From Candidatus Dechloromonas phosphorivorans (GTDB lineage Bacteria > Pseudomonadota > Gammaproteobacteria > Burkholderiales > Rhodocyclaceae), in contig JADKIP010000014.1 in NCBI GenBank assembly GCA_016721185.1, positions 682,001-746,000 on the forward strand: a stretch of 64,000 bases of DNA, given 5' to 3'. Below the pieces are notes generated by a model. It saw only the letters and a list, made by a program, of their open reading frames with translations. It was not told where the DNA came from and made no database searches. Every line of letters starts with the position of its first letter. Position 1 is the stretch's first letter. A program made the position numbers and the translations under genes. Of the stretch, positions 51,534 to 61,220 are shown piece by piece.

Positions 51534-52007
51534 ATGCTGCTCAAGGTTGGCGAGAATGCCCCGACGTTTTCGTTGCCCGATGCCGATATGGAGACTATCG
51601 ATCTGGCTGACTGTCTGGGCAAAAAGCGTATTGTCCTGTTTTTTTATGGCAGAGATGGCACCCCCGGTTGTACGAAGGAAGCGACTGATTTTTCTGACCA
51701 CGAAGGGGAGTTCAACAAATACGATTGCCTTTTATTCGGTATCAGCCGCGATGACTGCATGAAACATGCAGAGTTTCGTGACAAGGAAGGCATCGGCCTG
51801 TCGCTGTTATCGGATACTGACGGCAAGGTTTGCAAGCAGTACGGGGTTTGGCAGTCCAAAGAAGTGGACGGCCATAAGAAATTCGGTATTGTCCGATCCA
51901 GTTTTATTATTGATCGCAGCGGTATTATTCGCCACGCGCTCTACAACGTTAATTACAAGGGCCACGCACTGGATGTGCTACGCCTCGTCAAGGAACTGAA
52001 TTCATGA
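51534..52007 (+). CDS. bcp: Peroxiredoxin, Bcp/PrxQ type
   Basis: 157 residues; reduces peroxides. Peroxidatic Cys in DGTPGCTKEATDF; no nearby resolving Cys five residues later, so probably a 1-Cys or distant-Cys type. The stop overlaps slyD by four bases (ATGA). Confidence 0.94.
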   Translation: MLLKVGENAPTFSLPDADMETIDLADCLGKKRIVLFFYGRDGTPGCTKEATDFSDHEGEFNKYDCLLFGISRDDCMKHAEFRDKEGIGLSLLSDTDGKVCKQYGVWQSKEVDGHKKFGIVRSSFIIDRSGIIRHALYNVNYKGHALDVLRLVKELNS

Positions 52008-52504
52008 ACATGCTGGTTGCCAGAAATACGGTTGTTACCCTCGATTATCACGTGACCGATCCGGATGGCGAAGTTGTCGACGAAGGTCGCGAGCCGCTGA
52101 TCTATTTGCACGGCGGTTATGACGATATCTTTCCAAAAATCGAAGAGGCCGTACAAGGCAAATCAATCGGTGAGTCGGTCAACGTCAAACTGCAGCCGGA
52201 TGAGGCTTTTGGCGACTACGATGCTGAAATGGTCCAGATCGAGCCGCGCAAGGATTTCCCCAAGGAACTACAGGTCGGTATGCAATTCGAAGGTGGCCCG
52301 GAAGAGGGCGATGACGAAGACTTCGTTATCTACCGCGTGACCGATATCGCCGATGACAAGGTCGTCCTTGATGGCAATCACCCGCTGGCTGGCATGGCTC
52401 TGGTATTCACCTGTACGGTGACGGCAGTGCGCCCGGCTAGTGCTGAAGAGATCGAACACGGCCACGTCCATAATCCGGACGACGACGAAGAAACCTGCCA
52501 CTAA
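52004..52504 (+). CDS. slyD: FKBP-type peptidyl-prolyl isomerase, SlyD
   Basis: 166 residues. FKBP domain with insert-in-flap: VVTLDYHVTDPDGEVVDEG, PLIYLHGGYDDIFPKIEEA and ADDKVVLDGNHPLAGMAL. The C-terminal tail (EHGHVHNPDDDEETCH) has few His/Cys compared with E. coli SlyD, so nickel storage is weaker. This is the last chromosomal gene before the mobile-element region. Confidence 0.95.
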   Translation: MNMLVARNTVVTLDYHVTDPDGEVVDEGREPLIYLHGGYDDIFPKIEEAVQGKSIGESVNVKLQPDEAFGDYDAEMVQIEPRKDFPKELQVGMQFEGGPEEGDDEDFVIYRVTDIADDKVVLDGNHPLAGMALVFTCTVTAVRPASAEEIEHGHVHNPDDDEETCH

Positions 52505-52529
52505 GGCGGTGATTTTTCCGCTTGGTGCG

Positions 52530-53122
52530 AATTCCGACCCAAACTGGACGTCAATTCTGACGGAACCTGGACACTGATTCCGAGGCAAGTTGGAGACTGA
52601 TTCCAGCACAAGCTGGACAGCCCAAAGTCATAACGTAGCACGCGGGATAACCTTGGCACCCTCGGCAAATTTGCTGAGGACCACATGGCCTATAGCAGGT
52701 TATCTATGCGCAATATTTTTGAAGTTTTACGGCTGTCCGTTTCGGACGGTCGCAGCCACCGCGAGATTGCCCGGGCAATCATCGCCTCGCCGACGACGGT
52801 AGGGGAGATTCTCCGTCGGGCGAAGCTGGCCGGATTGAGCTACCCGTTGCCGACCGGCCTGTCTGAAGCCGAGGTCGAAATGCTGCTCTACCCATCGTCG
52901 GCGCCATCGAAGACGCTGCGACCAGAGCCTGACTGGGCCGGTGTGCATCGGGAACTGCGCAGGAAAGGCGTGACACTCGACCTGCTCTGGCAGGAGTACA
53001 AGGGCGAGCACCCCACCGGCTTTCAGTGCAGCATTCTGCGACCATTACCGGGCCTGGGCTGGCCGCTTGTCGGTCAGCCTGCGCCAGACGCATGCGCCTG
53101 GCGAGAAACTGTTTGTCGATTA
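52530..53122 (+). mobile_element. IS21-family 5' remnant
   Basis: Starts with short repeats typical of IS21-family left ends (ACCTGGACACTGATTCC, GTTGGAGACTGATTCC, AAGCTGGACAG) at 52560-52620, then the beginning of istA. It is cut off at 53122 by the IS66 element. Confidence 0.8.
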
Positions 53123-53123
53123 G
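52685..53123 (+). pseudogene. IstA-like IS21 transposase, truncated and frameshifted
   Basis: The N-terminal HTH region MAYSRLSMRNIFEVLRLSVS and ARAIIASPTTVGEILRRAK lead to LLWQEYKGEHPTGFQ; then the frame slips near 53035 and continues as FCDHYRAWAGRLSVSLRQTH and APGEKLFVD, where the gene ends at the IS66 border, at the first catalytic Asp. Confidence 0.85.
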
Positions 53124-53191
53124 TAAGCGCTCAATAAACCGCGCCCTCCCATCAGCAGACGAATTGGTGTAACGGACAGATCAGGTTCAGC

Positions 53192-54764
53192 TCAATCGCC
53201 CAAGGTCAGATGCCAAGGCAAGAGTTGTTCGTAATCGTCTGCTGTTTTTGCCAAAGGCAAGGCTTTGAACAAGGCGACCAAATACCGATAGGTATCCACC
53301 CCATTGGCCTTGCAGGTCTCGATCAGCGAATAGATATTCGCACTGCCATTGGCGCCGGCCACCGTGTCGGCGAAGAGCCAATTACGTCGGCCCACGACGA
53401 ACGGTCGGATCGCGTTCTCGCACAGATTGTTGTCGATGGGCCAAGCGCCGTTCTCGACATAGCGGATCAGCTTCGGCCATTGTGCTTCGAGATAATGCAG
53501 TGCCTTGCCCAACAAACTGCCCGGCGTCACGCTGTGCCGATGCGTTACCAGCATGTGCTGAATTTCCGCCAGGACGGGACGGCTCGCTGCCTCGCGTAAT
53601 TGAGCCCGTTCGGCCACTGCTTTGCCCTTGGCCTTCACCTCCACGGCATAGAGCCGGGCAATCGCGGCAATAAACTGCGTCGCCAACTGATCCGGACGGC
53701 GCGCCGCTTTCGGCAAGATGGCCTCCGCCTCGACAAAGTAACGCCGTGCATGTGCCCAGCACCCCAAGTGAATGAGGCGATGTGATCGCGCAATGCCGTT
53801 GTAGACCTCATAGCCATCGGACATCAAGACCGCGCCTTCGCGGATTCCGGCATAAAGCTGCTCGGCGTGGGTTCCGCCACGGCCTGGGGCATAGCCGAAC
53901 AAGCGGACCGGCGGCCCGGTGCCGTTCATCTGCGCCCACAGATAGCTCTTGCTCTGTGCCGCTCGACCGGATTCCTTGAGCACCTGAATCACCGTCTCGT
54001 CGCCGAACACCAGTTCGGCATCGAGCAAGTGATCGCGCAGCAGATTGATGATCGGCTGCACGGCTTCACCGACCTTGATCATGCTGCCGGCCAGCGTGTT
54101 GCGGGAGAGGTCGCCGCCGAAACGGCCAATCAATGCCGCTTGCCGGTAAAGGGGCAGCGAATCCTGGTATTTGGAGGTCGCCACCCAAGCCAAAGCAGCT
54201 TCGGTCAGCAGTCCCTTGGGAATAATCCGGGCCGGCGCCGGGGTGACCTTGATCCCTTGGTCGCAACACGGACAGGCATATTTGACACGTTGGTGCTGGA
54301 TGACGCGAACCTGTTGCGGAATGATGTCCAGTTGTTCGCTGGTTTCGACGCCGATTTCCACCAGTGTCTTGCCATCATGGGGGGCAAACCCGTTCGGATT
54401 CCGGTAACTCATGGCGAACGATCTCGCGCGGCAGCGCCGGATCAAGGGGCTTGCGGCCCCGCTTCTGGCGGGTATGCCCAGTAATCTCGATACCGGATTC
54501 GACGGGGACTTCCTCGGTTACCGGCACATCGGCAGAAACCAAAGCCTCCGCTTCGTTGAAGAGTTCCGACTGGCCGTTGCCGCGCGCCTCGCTCTTGGCG
54601 GCGAACAGTTTGCGCAGGAAGGCGTTGAGCTTCTCCTGGAGGAGATCACGCTCGATCTTGACGACTTTAAGCTCGCCGCGCAGAGCTTCGCGTTCGGTGA
54701 CGGCCGCCTCGCGCTCGGCCATCAGCGCGTTGAATTCTTCGGCGGTCAGGGTCACGTTCAGCAT
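53192..54764 (-). pseudogene. tnpC: IS66 transposase TnpC, one frameshift
   Basis: MLNVTLTAEEFNALMAERE from 54764 through QKRGRKPLDPALPREIVRHE; then at the C6 run (54379-54384) the frame slips and continues as HDGKTLVEIGVETSEQLDII, with the zinc-finger CPCCDQ, TnpC core DDE (VFGDETVIQVL; VLMSDGYEVYNG; NLCENAIRPFVVGRRNWL) to 53192. One extra C seems present. Full length would be about 523 residues. Confidence 0.9.
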
Positions 54765-54794
54765 ATGACGATTTGACTGAAGCGGCCAAAAATC

Positions 54795-55146
54795 GTTCAC
54801 CCGACGCGTTGGTAATTTGGCCAGGTGCGGCTGCATGGCCGAGAGATTGATGCCTTCCAGCAGCCAGTGCAATTGTTCGACGCTCAGCTCGACGAGTTCG
54901 GCGTCCTTGGGCCATTTGAAGCGATCGGCCTCCAGCCGCTTGATAAGTAGCCAGAATCCGTTGCGATCCCAGAGCAAAATCTTGATCCGGTCGCGTCGAC
55001 GGTTGCTGAACACATACGCGATACGGAGCAAACGGGTCGAGCCCCAGCCCTTGCTCAACGAGCAGGGCGAGTCCGTTGATGCTCTTGCGACCACCGACGG
55101 CTTCCCGGTGCAGGAAGACTTTCAGCCGGGAGTCAAGTCGGAACAT
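54795..55146 (-). pseudogene. tnpB: IS66 TnpB, one frameshift
   Basis: MFRLDSRLKVFLHREAVGGR and GLALLVEQGLGLDPFAPY, then near 55019 the frame slips to AYVFSNRRRDRIKILLWDRN. The second frame runs without a stop into tnpC. One surplus base explains it. Confidence 0.85.
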
Positions 55147-55544
55147 GGCAGGGCGGACAGCAGCCGAAGAACATGCGCCAGCTGCTCGGGCCGGCAATGC
55201 TGACCATTCCAGCCGAACACCATTGGGAGCCGGGCAGCCAGTTCCAGCGACGTGATCGGCGAACGATGGGCGCTGACTGGCACTACCGGGATAAACGCTG
55301 CCGGCCTTTCTGCTGTTCGTTTCACTGAACTACCAGCAAACGATTGACCCAAATGTTTGCCGATCCATTTGCGCAGGAGATTGGCATTGATGCCGTGCAT
55401 CAACGCCAGTTTCGCCACCGATACGCCGGGTTGCAAACTAGCTTCAATCAATTCGCGCTTGGCTTGCGGGTCGTAGCAGCAGCGGCCATCCTGCTTGTGG
55501 CTAACAACCACTCGCTCGTTCAACCCTGAAATCTGCTCTGTCAT
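55122..55544 (-). CDS. tnpA: IS66 TnpA
   Basis: 140 residues, HTH protein of IS66 (AKRELIEASLQPGVSVAKLA; LMHGINANLLRKWIGKHLG). Intact. Its end overlaps tnpB start. Confidence 0.88.
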   Translation of the reverse strand: MTEQISGLNERVVVSHKQDGRCCYDPQAKRELIEASLQPGVSVAKLALMHGINANLLRKWIGKHLGQSFAGSSVKRTAERPAAFIPVVPVSAHRSPITSLELAARLPMVFGWNGQHCRPEQLAHVLRLLSALPCSDLTPG

Positions 55545-55730
55545 AGGTGTCCACCTTGTCTTTACGTGGACACATCTTTCACCACCAACGGTTAGCGCGA
55601 AAGTGCGTAGTTTATTGAGCGCTTACGCGATAACTACCTTGACGCGCGCCGCATTCAGCATCGCGAATATGTTTGAACCGCCTGAATTCAGCATTGAAAC
55701 CATCAACTTAGGGGTAATCCCCAAGCGATA

Positions 55731-56369
55731 TCAAGCTGCCCCGTATTTTTCGCTGTGCACCTTCACTGCCCGGGCTCGCGCCAGGTACAAGCGGAGCTTC
55801 ACGGTGTCGGACAGTTCTGTTTCCTCAGCATCCGATGCCTTGCCCACCTGGTTCAGGATGTGGGCTTCGACGGCCTTTGTCCGGGCCAGCAACAATCTCA
55901 ACTTGATGTGATCGGGAAGATCGCTGGCGGCTTCGTCGTCATCATCTGCATGATCGGCCACCTTGGCGACTCTGGGCTGGCTAAAGGAGCGATGCAGATC
56001 CAGCATGTCGATGCCGGTACCTGCGTCTTCATTCTCCGAGGCAAGGAGTCGCGCTTTATCGTCCGGCTTGCTGCTCGTGCTGGCTATCGCAATTTGCTGG
56101 CGCGCCGACCGTGAGAGCATCGACTTCGCTCTTGCCACCTTCGCCGCTTTGACTTTTTTGGTCTGCCCGAGACCATTTTTTTTGGGCGAATAGCGAGCTA
56201 GCTCAATGACTGTCGCCGGCACGGGCACCGCACCAATGGTCACCAAAACATCGGCGTAGGACTCCTGCGCCGTCATGTTTTCGGGCTGAACATCGGCGGT
56301 TGTTGGCTCCCAGGCATGCACGCCCATGGCGGCAAGGGAAGTCATGAGAACGATTAGAAGCTTACGCAC
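55731..56369 (-). CDS. Secreted hypothetical protein
   Basis: 212 residues with a signal peptide (LLIVLMTSLAAMGVHA). Rest is Ala/Lys/Asp-rich, with a repeated motif: PDHIKLRLLLARTKAVEAH and SDTVKLRLYLARARAVKVH, 47 residues apart. No family recognised. It is the only intact non-transposase gene between the first IS66 and the IS200 fragment, perhaps left over from the original locus. Confidence 0.65.
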   Translation of the reverse strand: MRKLLIVLMTSLAAMGVHAWEPTTADVQPENMTAQESYADVLVTIGAVPVPATVIELARYSPKKNGLGQTKKVKAAKVARAKSMLSRSARQQIAIASTSSKPDDKARLLASENEDAGTGIDMLDLHRSFSQPRVAKVADHADDDDEAASDLPDHIKLRLLLARTKAVEAHILNQVGKASDAEETELSDTVKLRLYLARARAVKVHSEKYGAA

Positions 56370-56429
56370 AGAGATACCTACAACGTACTGACAATAGGGT
56401 CTAACGCATCAAACTGATTTTGGTTGTCA

Positions 56430-56593
56430 AAGTTTTGAAGTTTTTTAAGCTTGCGTTGGGCCAACTGCCGAAACATCTCCCCAAGGTGCCCCCGTAACCT
56501 CGCATACAACGTCTTCCTCCGACACTTCCGAATGAACACCACATGTTATTTACATTCCCACCGACTGTGACCTAGGCTCTCAAATTCGTCCAT
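56430..56593 (-). pseudogene. IS200/IS605-family TnpA fragment
   Basis: From ATG 56593: LGHSRWECK, a stop (TAA where TAT/TAC Tyr is expected), then HVVFIRKCRRKTLYARLRGH and LGEMFRQLAQRK, the conserved N-terminus of Y1 transposases. Homology ends near 56430; the catalytic half is gone. Confidence 0.8.
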
Positions 56594-56668
56594 CGTAAAA
56601 CTGAGCTTCCCCCGGAAATTAGTCTGCCAAGGGTGACCTAAAATTGAGTCACTTTTGGAAGGCATGAA

Positions 56669-56955
56669 ATGAAGATACCGAAGCAGGCATACACGACCGA
56701 GTTCAAGGAACTGGCGGTCAAGCGAGTAAAGGATGGCCAAAGCATCAGCACCGTGATCAGGAACTCGGCCTTGGCGACCAGACCTTGCGCAATTGGGTAA
56801 AAGCATCAGCAGAAGGCAAGCTCAAAGGCGCTGGCGGCAAAGTGGTCACCCCGAAGAAATGGAACTGTCCAGATTGCGCGTCGAGAACCTGCGGCTCAAG
56901 CGGGAGAACGAAATATTAAAAAAGCGACGGCGTACTTTGCAAGGGATGTCCTGTG
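56669..56955 (+). pseudogene. IS3-family OrfA, three indels
   Basis: MKIPKQAYTTEFKELAVKRV and KDGQSIST, then one base is missing (56757), then TLRNWVKASAEGKLKGAGGK in another frame, another missing base near 56853, then EMELSRLRVENLRLKRENEI, and a third near 56918 before ATAYFARDVL. The last is at an A-run where IS3 elements normally frameshift on purpose, but the run is one A short. The left end TGACCTAAAATTGAGTCACT is at 56633. Confidence 0.8.
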
Positions 56956-57478
56956 AAGTACGCCTGGATTGCCGAGCAGGGCTTGTGCTACCCGCTCGTG
57001 ACGATGTGTGACGTGCTCGATGTCAGCATCAGTGGTTATCGCGCGTGGAAGCGTGGTGGTCGGCCGGATCGCCAGCGACTGACCGATGCCCAGACGCTGG
57101 CGCTGATTCGAGCCATTGATGCCGAGGTCAGAGGCGCCTACGGCAGTCCTCGGATGGTACGGGCGCTTCGGACAAGGGGCTTCCCTGCTTGCCGGGAGCG
57201 CGTCGAACGACTGATGCGAGAGAATGGCATCCGTGCCCGCCACAAGCGGCGCTACAAGGTCACGACAGATTCGAAGCACGGGCTGCCGGTGGCCCTCGAC
57301 AGAAACTTCACACCGACGGCGCCGAATCAAGTCTGGACGCCCGACATCACCTACCTGTGGACCGATGAAGGTTGGCTGTACCTGGCCATCGTGCTTGATC
57401 TGTTTAACCGCGAAGTTGTTGGCTGGTCGCTGAAACGCGCGCATGACGGCGGACATCGTGACCGATCCCCTGACCATG
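56953..57478 (+). pseudogene. IS3-family OrfB, truncated
   Basis: HTH/leader (MKYAWIAEQGLCYPLVTMCD), then VRGAYGSPRMVRALRTRGF and the DDE core VWTPDITYLWTDEGWLYLAI, LDLFNREVVGWSLK. After that it slips frame and is cut by the IS66 inverted repeat at 57479. The third acidic residue is lost. Confidence 0.85.
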
Positions 57479-57564
57479 GTAAGCACCCGGCGAACCCATC
57501 TGTAAATTAAGGCGTTAGACCGCGAAGATTGTTCCCCCGTTAAAAACGATGGTGGACACTTTCG

Positions 57565-57875
57565 ATGGAAATCCAGAAGCCAAGCCGGCGCCGGCGGTAT
57601 CACTCGGAAGAATTCAAGAAAGCGGTGATTGAGGCGTGCTGCGAGCCAGGCGTCTCGGTCGCTGGCATTGCAATGAGCCAACGGGGTCAACGCGAACCAA
57701 GTCCGGCGCTGGATGCGTGAGCGTGGTATTGAACCGCCGACGCGGCGTGTGCCGATGCCCGTCATTGAAACCGCACCTGGGATAGCGCCAGCGTTCGTAC
57801 AGTTGCCGCTAGCGCCGGCCGAATCAGCCTCGCGCGACATCCGGATCAAAATCCGGCGAGGCAATACCGCGATCA
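57565..57875 (+). pseudogene. IS66 TnpA remnant
   Basis: MEIQKPSRRRRYHSEEFKKA and VIEACCEPGVSVAGIAM, then a frameshift near 57680, then ANQVRRWMRERGIEPPTRRV and IRIKIRRGNTAIKV. Deletion junction follows. Confidence 0.8.
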
Positions 57876-57877
57876 AG

Positions 57878-58114
57878 GTTGGCGGGGCACGCTCGTCTGC
57901 GACGACTACGCTGGCTACAAGGCGCTGATCGCCGAAGGCGTAACCGAAGCCGGTTGCATGGCGCATGCGCGTCGGAAGTTCTTCGATCTGCATGCCAACA
58001 ACCAGAGTCAGATTGCCCAACAGGCGCTGACCACCATTCAGAAGCTTTATCAAGTCGAGCGGGAGGTCGCTGAGTTTGATCCAGATGAACGGCGACGAAT
58101 ACTGTCAACGGCGG
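57878..58114 (+). pseudogene. IS66 TnpC fragment, left part
   Basis: GTLVCDDYAGYKALIAEGVT, CMAHARRKFFDLHANNQSQI and QKLYQVEREVAEFDPDERRR: the second catalytic Asp region of TnpC. Broken at the IS21 border. Confidence 0.85.
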
Positions 58115-58242
58115 TTTAAAACTGACACAGTTTTCTCACTTGCAGCGACTTAAAACTGATACACCCCAGATACTGTGCCGCATAGGTGTCTTGGAGGGCG
58201 GGCCGAAGGCCCAACCGGAAAGATGCCTATGCGGCGCGGCGC

Positions 58243-59027
58243 TCACTCAATAGTGACTGCCTTTCTTGCCTGAAACACACCGGCCTGGCGTTGATGCTTG
58301 AGGCGGTAACTCTCCCCATTAATCGGCAAGATGCGTGCGTGGTGAAGGAGGCGATCCAGTAATGCTGCGGTTAGCGTGGCATCCTGTGCAAAGGTCGTAT
58401 CCCATTGCCCGAAGGGCAGATTACTGGTCACGATCAGTGAGCCTCGCTCGTAACGCGCAGCAATCACCTGGAAGAACAGATTGGCCTGTTCCCGGTTCAT
58501 GGGCAGATAGCCGATTTCGTCAATGATCAGCAGCCGGTAGGCGCTGATTGCCCGATGCATGACCGTCTTGAGCTGGTTTTGCGCGTGCGCCACTGACAAG
58601 GTCAGCAGCAAGTCGGAGGCAGTGGTGAATCGGGTCTTGATGCCTGCCTGTGCTGCTCGATACCCCAACGCAATGGCGAGATGCGTTTTGCCGACACCGG
58701 AAGGGCCAACCAGCACCACGTTCTCATGGCGCTCAACAAAGCCCAGTCCAGCCAGTTCATCAATCTGACTCTTTTAACGCCAGCGGCAAACTGGTAATCG
58801 AAATCATCGAGGGTCTTGATCGCCGGGAAACCGGCCAGCCGAGTCAGCATGGTTTGCTTGCGTACCTGTCGGCCGGCGGCTTCCGTTCTCAACAGTCCTT
58901 CCAAGAAATCGCTGTAAGCTGTTTCTTTCTCAGCAGCCTCTTGGCTGGCCACAGCATAACCTTGGGCGACAAAGGGTAGGCTCAATGTTTCGCACAGGCT
59001 AAGCATTCTCTCGTGCTGAAGATTCAT
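58243..59027 (-). pseudogene. istB: IstB helper ATPase, one frameshift
   Basis: MNLQHERMLSLCETLSLPFV to FPAIKTLDDFDYQFAAGVK in one frame; at the A4 run (58772-58775) one A is missing, and the other frame continues LVGPSGVGKTHLAIALGYRA (Walker A), YRLLIIDEIGYLP (Walker B), VTSNLPFGQW. Restored length is about 261 residues, normal for IstB. Confidence 0.9.
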
Positions 59028-60116
59028 GGTGCCACCTCAACCACGGCACGACACTGGGCCAGTAACTGTTCGTAGACGGCCAGTGGGTGCTGTAACGGTG
59101 TCGCAGCCTCAATGTGCGCGGCGACTACTGCCGGACGAACCGCGACTGCATTTACGGAAGTGCCGACCACTGCTTGCGGTCGGGCCGCAGCGATGTCACC
59201 TCGCCAAGGCGCAGGAATCGCCTGAAGTTGGGCTTGCTCCTCCAGTAGTCGCTCACTCGGCTGGGTTTGGGTGGTGCCATGAATTCGCTCGTTAGCGACC
59301 TCCTTCAGCCACTGCCGAACCTCAGCGTTGGCGGTGACTGAATCAAGTTGCAAACCGGCCTGCTTGAGCTTGGTGACCAGCGGAACGTAGAACGACCGGC
59401 GCAGGTAGCCATTGAAGCGCTCAACCTTGCCTTTGGTACGCGCCCGATAGGGGCGGCAGAGTTTGATGATAAAACCGCAGTGTTTGGCGTAGTCGAGAAA
59501 GCCGGCATGGTAACGATGCTCACCTGGCCCATCGACATCACGTTCGATAACGACGGTCTTCATGTTGTCGTAGAGAATGCGTCGGGAGACACCGCCCAGG
59601 GCGATAAAGGCTTTCTGGTGGCAGTCGATCAGCGTACCGACTTTCATGTCGGTGACGAATTCGACGTAACTTGCCCGGCTGTAGCCGAGCGTGGCGCAGA
59701 AGGCGTAAAGGGGATCGCCCCTTGCGGAATTCAACCCAGTCGACTTGCATCTGCTCACCCGGCGCCGTTTCAAACCGGACGACGGGATCGACCGGCAGCG
59801 TGGGCCTGACGCCACGCAGGAAGCGCCGTAATTGGCTCATCCCACCTTGATAGCCTTGGGCTGAAATCTCCCGGTGTAGAACGGTGGCCGGTATCCAGAG
59901 CGGTTGCGCCGCCGCTTGCCGTTCCCGCAGGTAGGTTTCATAGGGCGTCACTTTGGCTAACCGCTGCTTTTGTCGCTCGTATTTGGGCTTTATGCCGGAC
60001 GCCAGATGACTGCGTACCGTATTGACCGCACAACCAACTTCCGCCGCTATGCGCCGTAGGCTGAAACCGTGCTTTCTTAATACCTCGATTTCCATATACA
60101 CCTCGTTTGTGATCAC
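59024..60116 (-). pseudogene. istA: IstA transposase, one frameshift
   Basis: MEIEVLRKHGFSLRRIAAEV (HTH), ETAPGEQMQVDWVEFRKG (first catalytic Asp), then near 59719 a missing base, then DPLYAFCATLGYSRASYVEF, RILYDNMKTVVIERD (second Asp) and RTKGKVERFNGYLRRSFYV (Glu). All catalytic residues are present; only the frameshift kills it. Confidence 0.9.
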
Positions 60117-60190
60117 CGGCGCCTTAAATCCGCCGATCTTCTCTCAATTCGGTGTATCAACTTTCAATCGCTGGTCTGTATCAATTTACA

Positions 60191-60335
60191 TCCGCCGCTG
60201 ACAAATACGGCAGGCGCAGGCCAAGCCGATCCGTTCCTTTACCTCAAGGACATCCTGTCTCGCTTACCAACTCAGCCGAACAGTCAGATCAGCGAACTGC
60301 TGCCGCATCGCTGGCAGCCTGAAATCTCGACCTGA
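60191..60335 (+). pseudogene. IS66 TnpC fragment, right part
   Basis: Tail of TnpC: DPFLYLKDILSRLPTQPNSQ and ISELLPHRWQPEIS, ending TGA 60335. Continues the fragment at 57878 across the IS21. Confidence 0.85.
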
Positions 60336-60369
60336 ATCAGAAATCAACCTGGGTTTGCCGGGCCCTTAC

Positions 60370-60712
60370 GGTCAAATTCGTCGGGTGTTTTTTGGTATCG
60401 ACATCCATCGACCGAGTAGATGATTAGGGAGGGCTGACGTTTGGGGGTTTGAAGTGTCTTCCCGGTTCCGGAGTCAACCGTCGATGCAAATAGTCTCTCC
60501 ATCTTTTGTTTCGTAAGCTCGGCCCCGCAATGTGGGCATGGAAAGTTATCCTTGACGCGTTTGCTATCTTGATCGAACGCCTCATCAATAAAATTAACTT
60601 CCCCAGCGCATTCCGGGCAGCTATAGACCTGGCTCCAAACGGTGTACTCGATGCGTCCCTTAACGCCCGGAGGCCAAAGGGGAAAGCTCCGGCAACTCGT
60701 ATACATTTGCAA
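60370..60712 (-). pseudogene. DNA methyltransferase fragment with zinc-ribbon
   Basis: About 114 residues: RIEYTVWSQVYSCPECAGEV (CPEC), DNFPCPHCGAELTKQKME (CPHC), then KRQPSLIIYSVDGCRYQKTP and DEFD. This matches, from memory, the middle zinc-ribbon portion of large site-specific DNA methyltransferases found in restriction or defence loci. It lacks the catalytic SAM motifs and is cut by the IS66 end at 60369. Its upstream side runs into the small zinc-finger gene. Confidence 0.6.
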
Positions 60713-61001
60713 TCATCGGATTTCTGGACCGCTGATTGCGGGTCTGCTGTAGATTTCTGTTGCGGTTGGCGTAGTCCGGATTGTCCAGGCGATATTGCTT
60801 CCAGTAGTCCGGATGCTCGTTTCGCCACTGTTCGATCTTTTGCGGTTCGTTGCCTTGATAGTCAGCGTCAAACTGCCGTTTTTCCTCCAGCCACCGTCGG
60901 CGACGCTCGCGTTGGCATTCTGGAGACGAGCAGTAAGTTTGGTTGGGAACCTTGGGATGAGACTGAAACGCCTTGCCACAGGCTTTGCATTGCTTGGTCA
61001 T
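60660..61001 (-). CDS. Small CxxC zinc-finger protein
   Basis: 113 residues from ATG 61001. N-terminal zinc finger CKACGKAFQSHPKVPNQTYC and SSPECQRERRRRW, then a charged, Tyr/Asn-rich tail (HPDYWKQYRLDNPDYANRNR). A family found often next to mobile or restriction genes; function unknown. Its last residues may come from a fusion with the adjacent methyltransferase remnant. Confidence 0.65.
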   Translation of the reverse strand: MTKQCKACGKAFQSHPKVPNQTYCSSPECQRERRRRWLEEKRQFDADYQGNEPQKIEQWRNEHPDYWKQYRLDNPDYANRNRNLQQTRNQRSRNPMIANVYELPELSPLASGR

Positions 61002-61066
61002 GATGCACTCCATTCAAAGATTGAAATGGAACGTGCGTGACCGGACCGCCTTCCGCCGGGAAGGGT

Positions 61067-61086
61067 GGGCGTGTTCTTACACGCCC
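61067..61086. terminator. Small hairpin upstream of the Zn-finger gene
   Basis: GGGCGTGTTCTTACACGCCC, an eight-base stem in the divergent region between the zinc-finger and Fic genes. Could be regulatory. Confidence 0.4.
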
Positions 61087-61154
61087 GTTCCGACCCATCG
61101 GGTCAGACGTCAATCACCCGATGTTCCGCAACACTACGGGATAATTCGATGAAA

Positions 61155-61210
61155 TGGGTGTAATCGGGCGTGAGAATGGTTTTCTTCTTTATTGGGTGTA
61201 AATGGGTGTG
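61155..61210 (+). repeat. Three copies of TGGGTGTR before fic
   Basis: TGGGTGTA at 61155 and 61193 and TGGGTGTG at 61203, within 66 bases of the Fic start. Possible binding site of a regulator. Confidence 0.4.
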
Positions 61211-61220
61211 GTATTGGCTC

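Larger units (their letters stand above)
53123..55626 (-). mobile_element. IS66-family element (about 2.5 kb)
   Basis: Inverted ends GTAAGCGCTCAATAAAC at 53123 and the exact complement ending at 55626. It carries tnpA, tnpB and tnpC on the minus strand. No clear 8-base target duplication (GTCGATTA versus GCGATAAC), so the flanks have rearranged, and the remaining IS21 sequence does not continue beyond it. Confidence 0.9.
58115..60190 (-). mobile_element. IS21-family element inserted in IS66
   Basis: Left end TTTAAAACTGACACAG followed by a second CTTAAAACTGATACACC; right end complement TGTAAATTGATACAG and GTTGATACACC. Multiple short terminal repeats of this kind are the IS21 hallmark. It contains istA and istB, both frameshifted. 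Confidence 0.85.
57479..60369 (+). mobile_element. Second IS66-family element, internally deleted and split by an IS21
   Basis: Ends GTAAGCACCCGGCGAACCC (57479) and the complement of GTAAGGGCCCGGCAAACCC (60351-60369) form imperfect inverted repeats. Inside, tnpA jumps directly to the C-terminal third of tnpC, so tnpB and most of tnpC are deleted, and a 2.1-kb IS21 element lies within tnpC. Left neighbour is the IS3, right neighbour a methyltransferase fragment. Confidence 0.85.

Noticed and set aside
56896..58053. 385-codon minus-strand frame
   Set aside because: Antisense to the IS3 OrfB and IS66 TnpA remnants.
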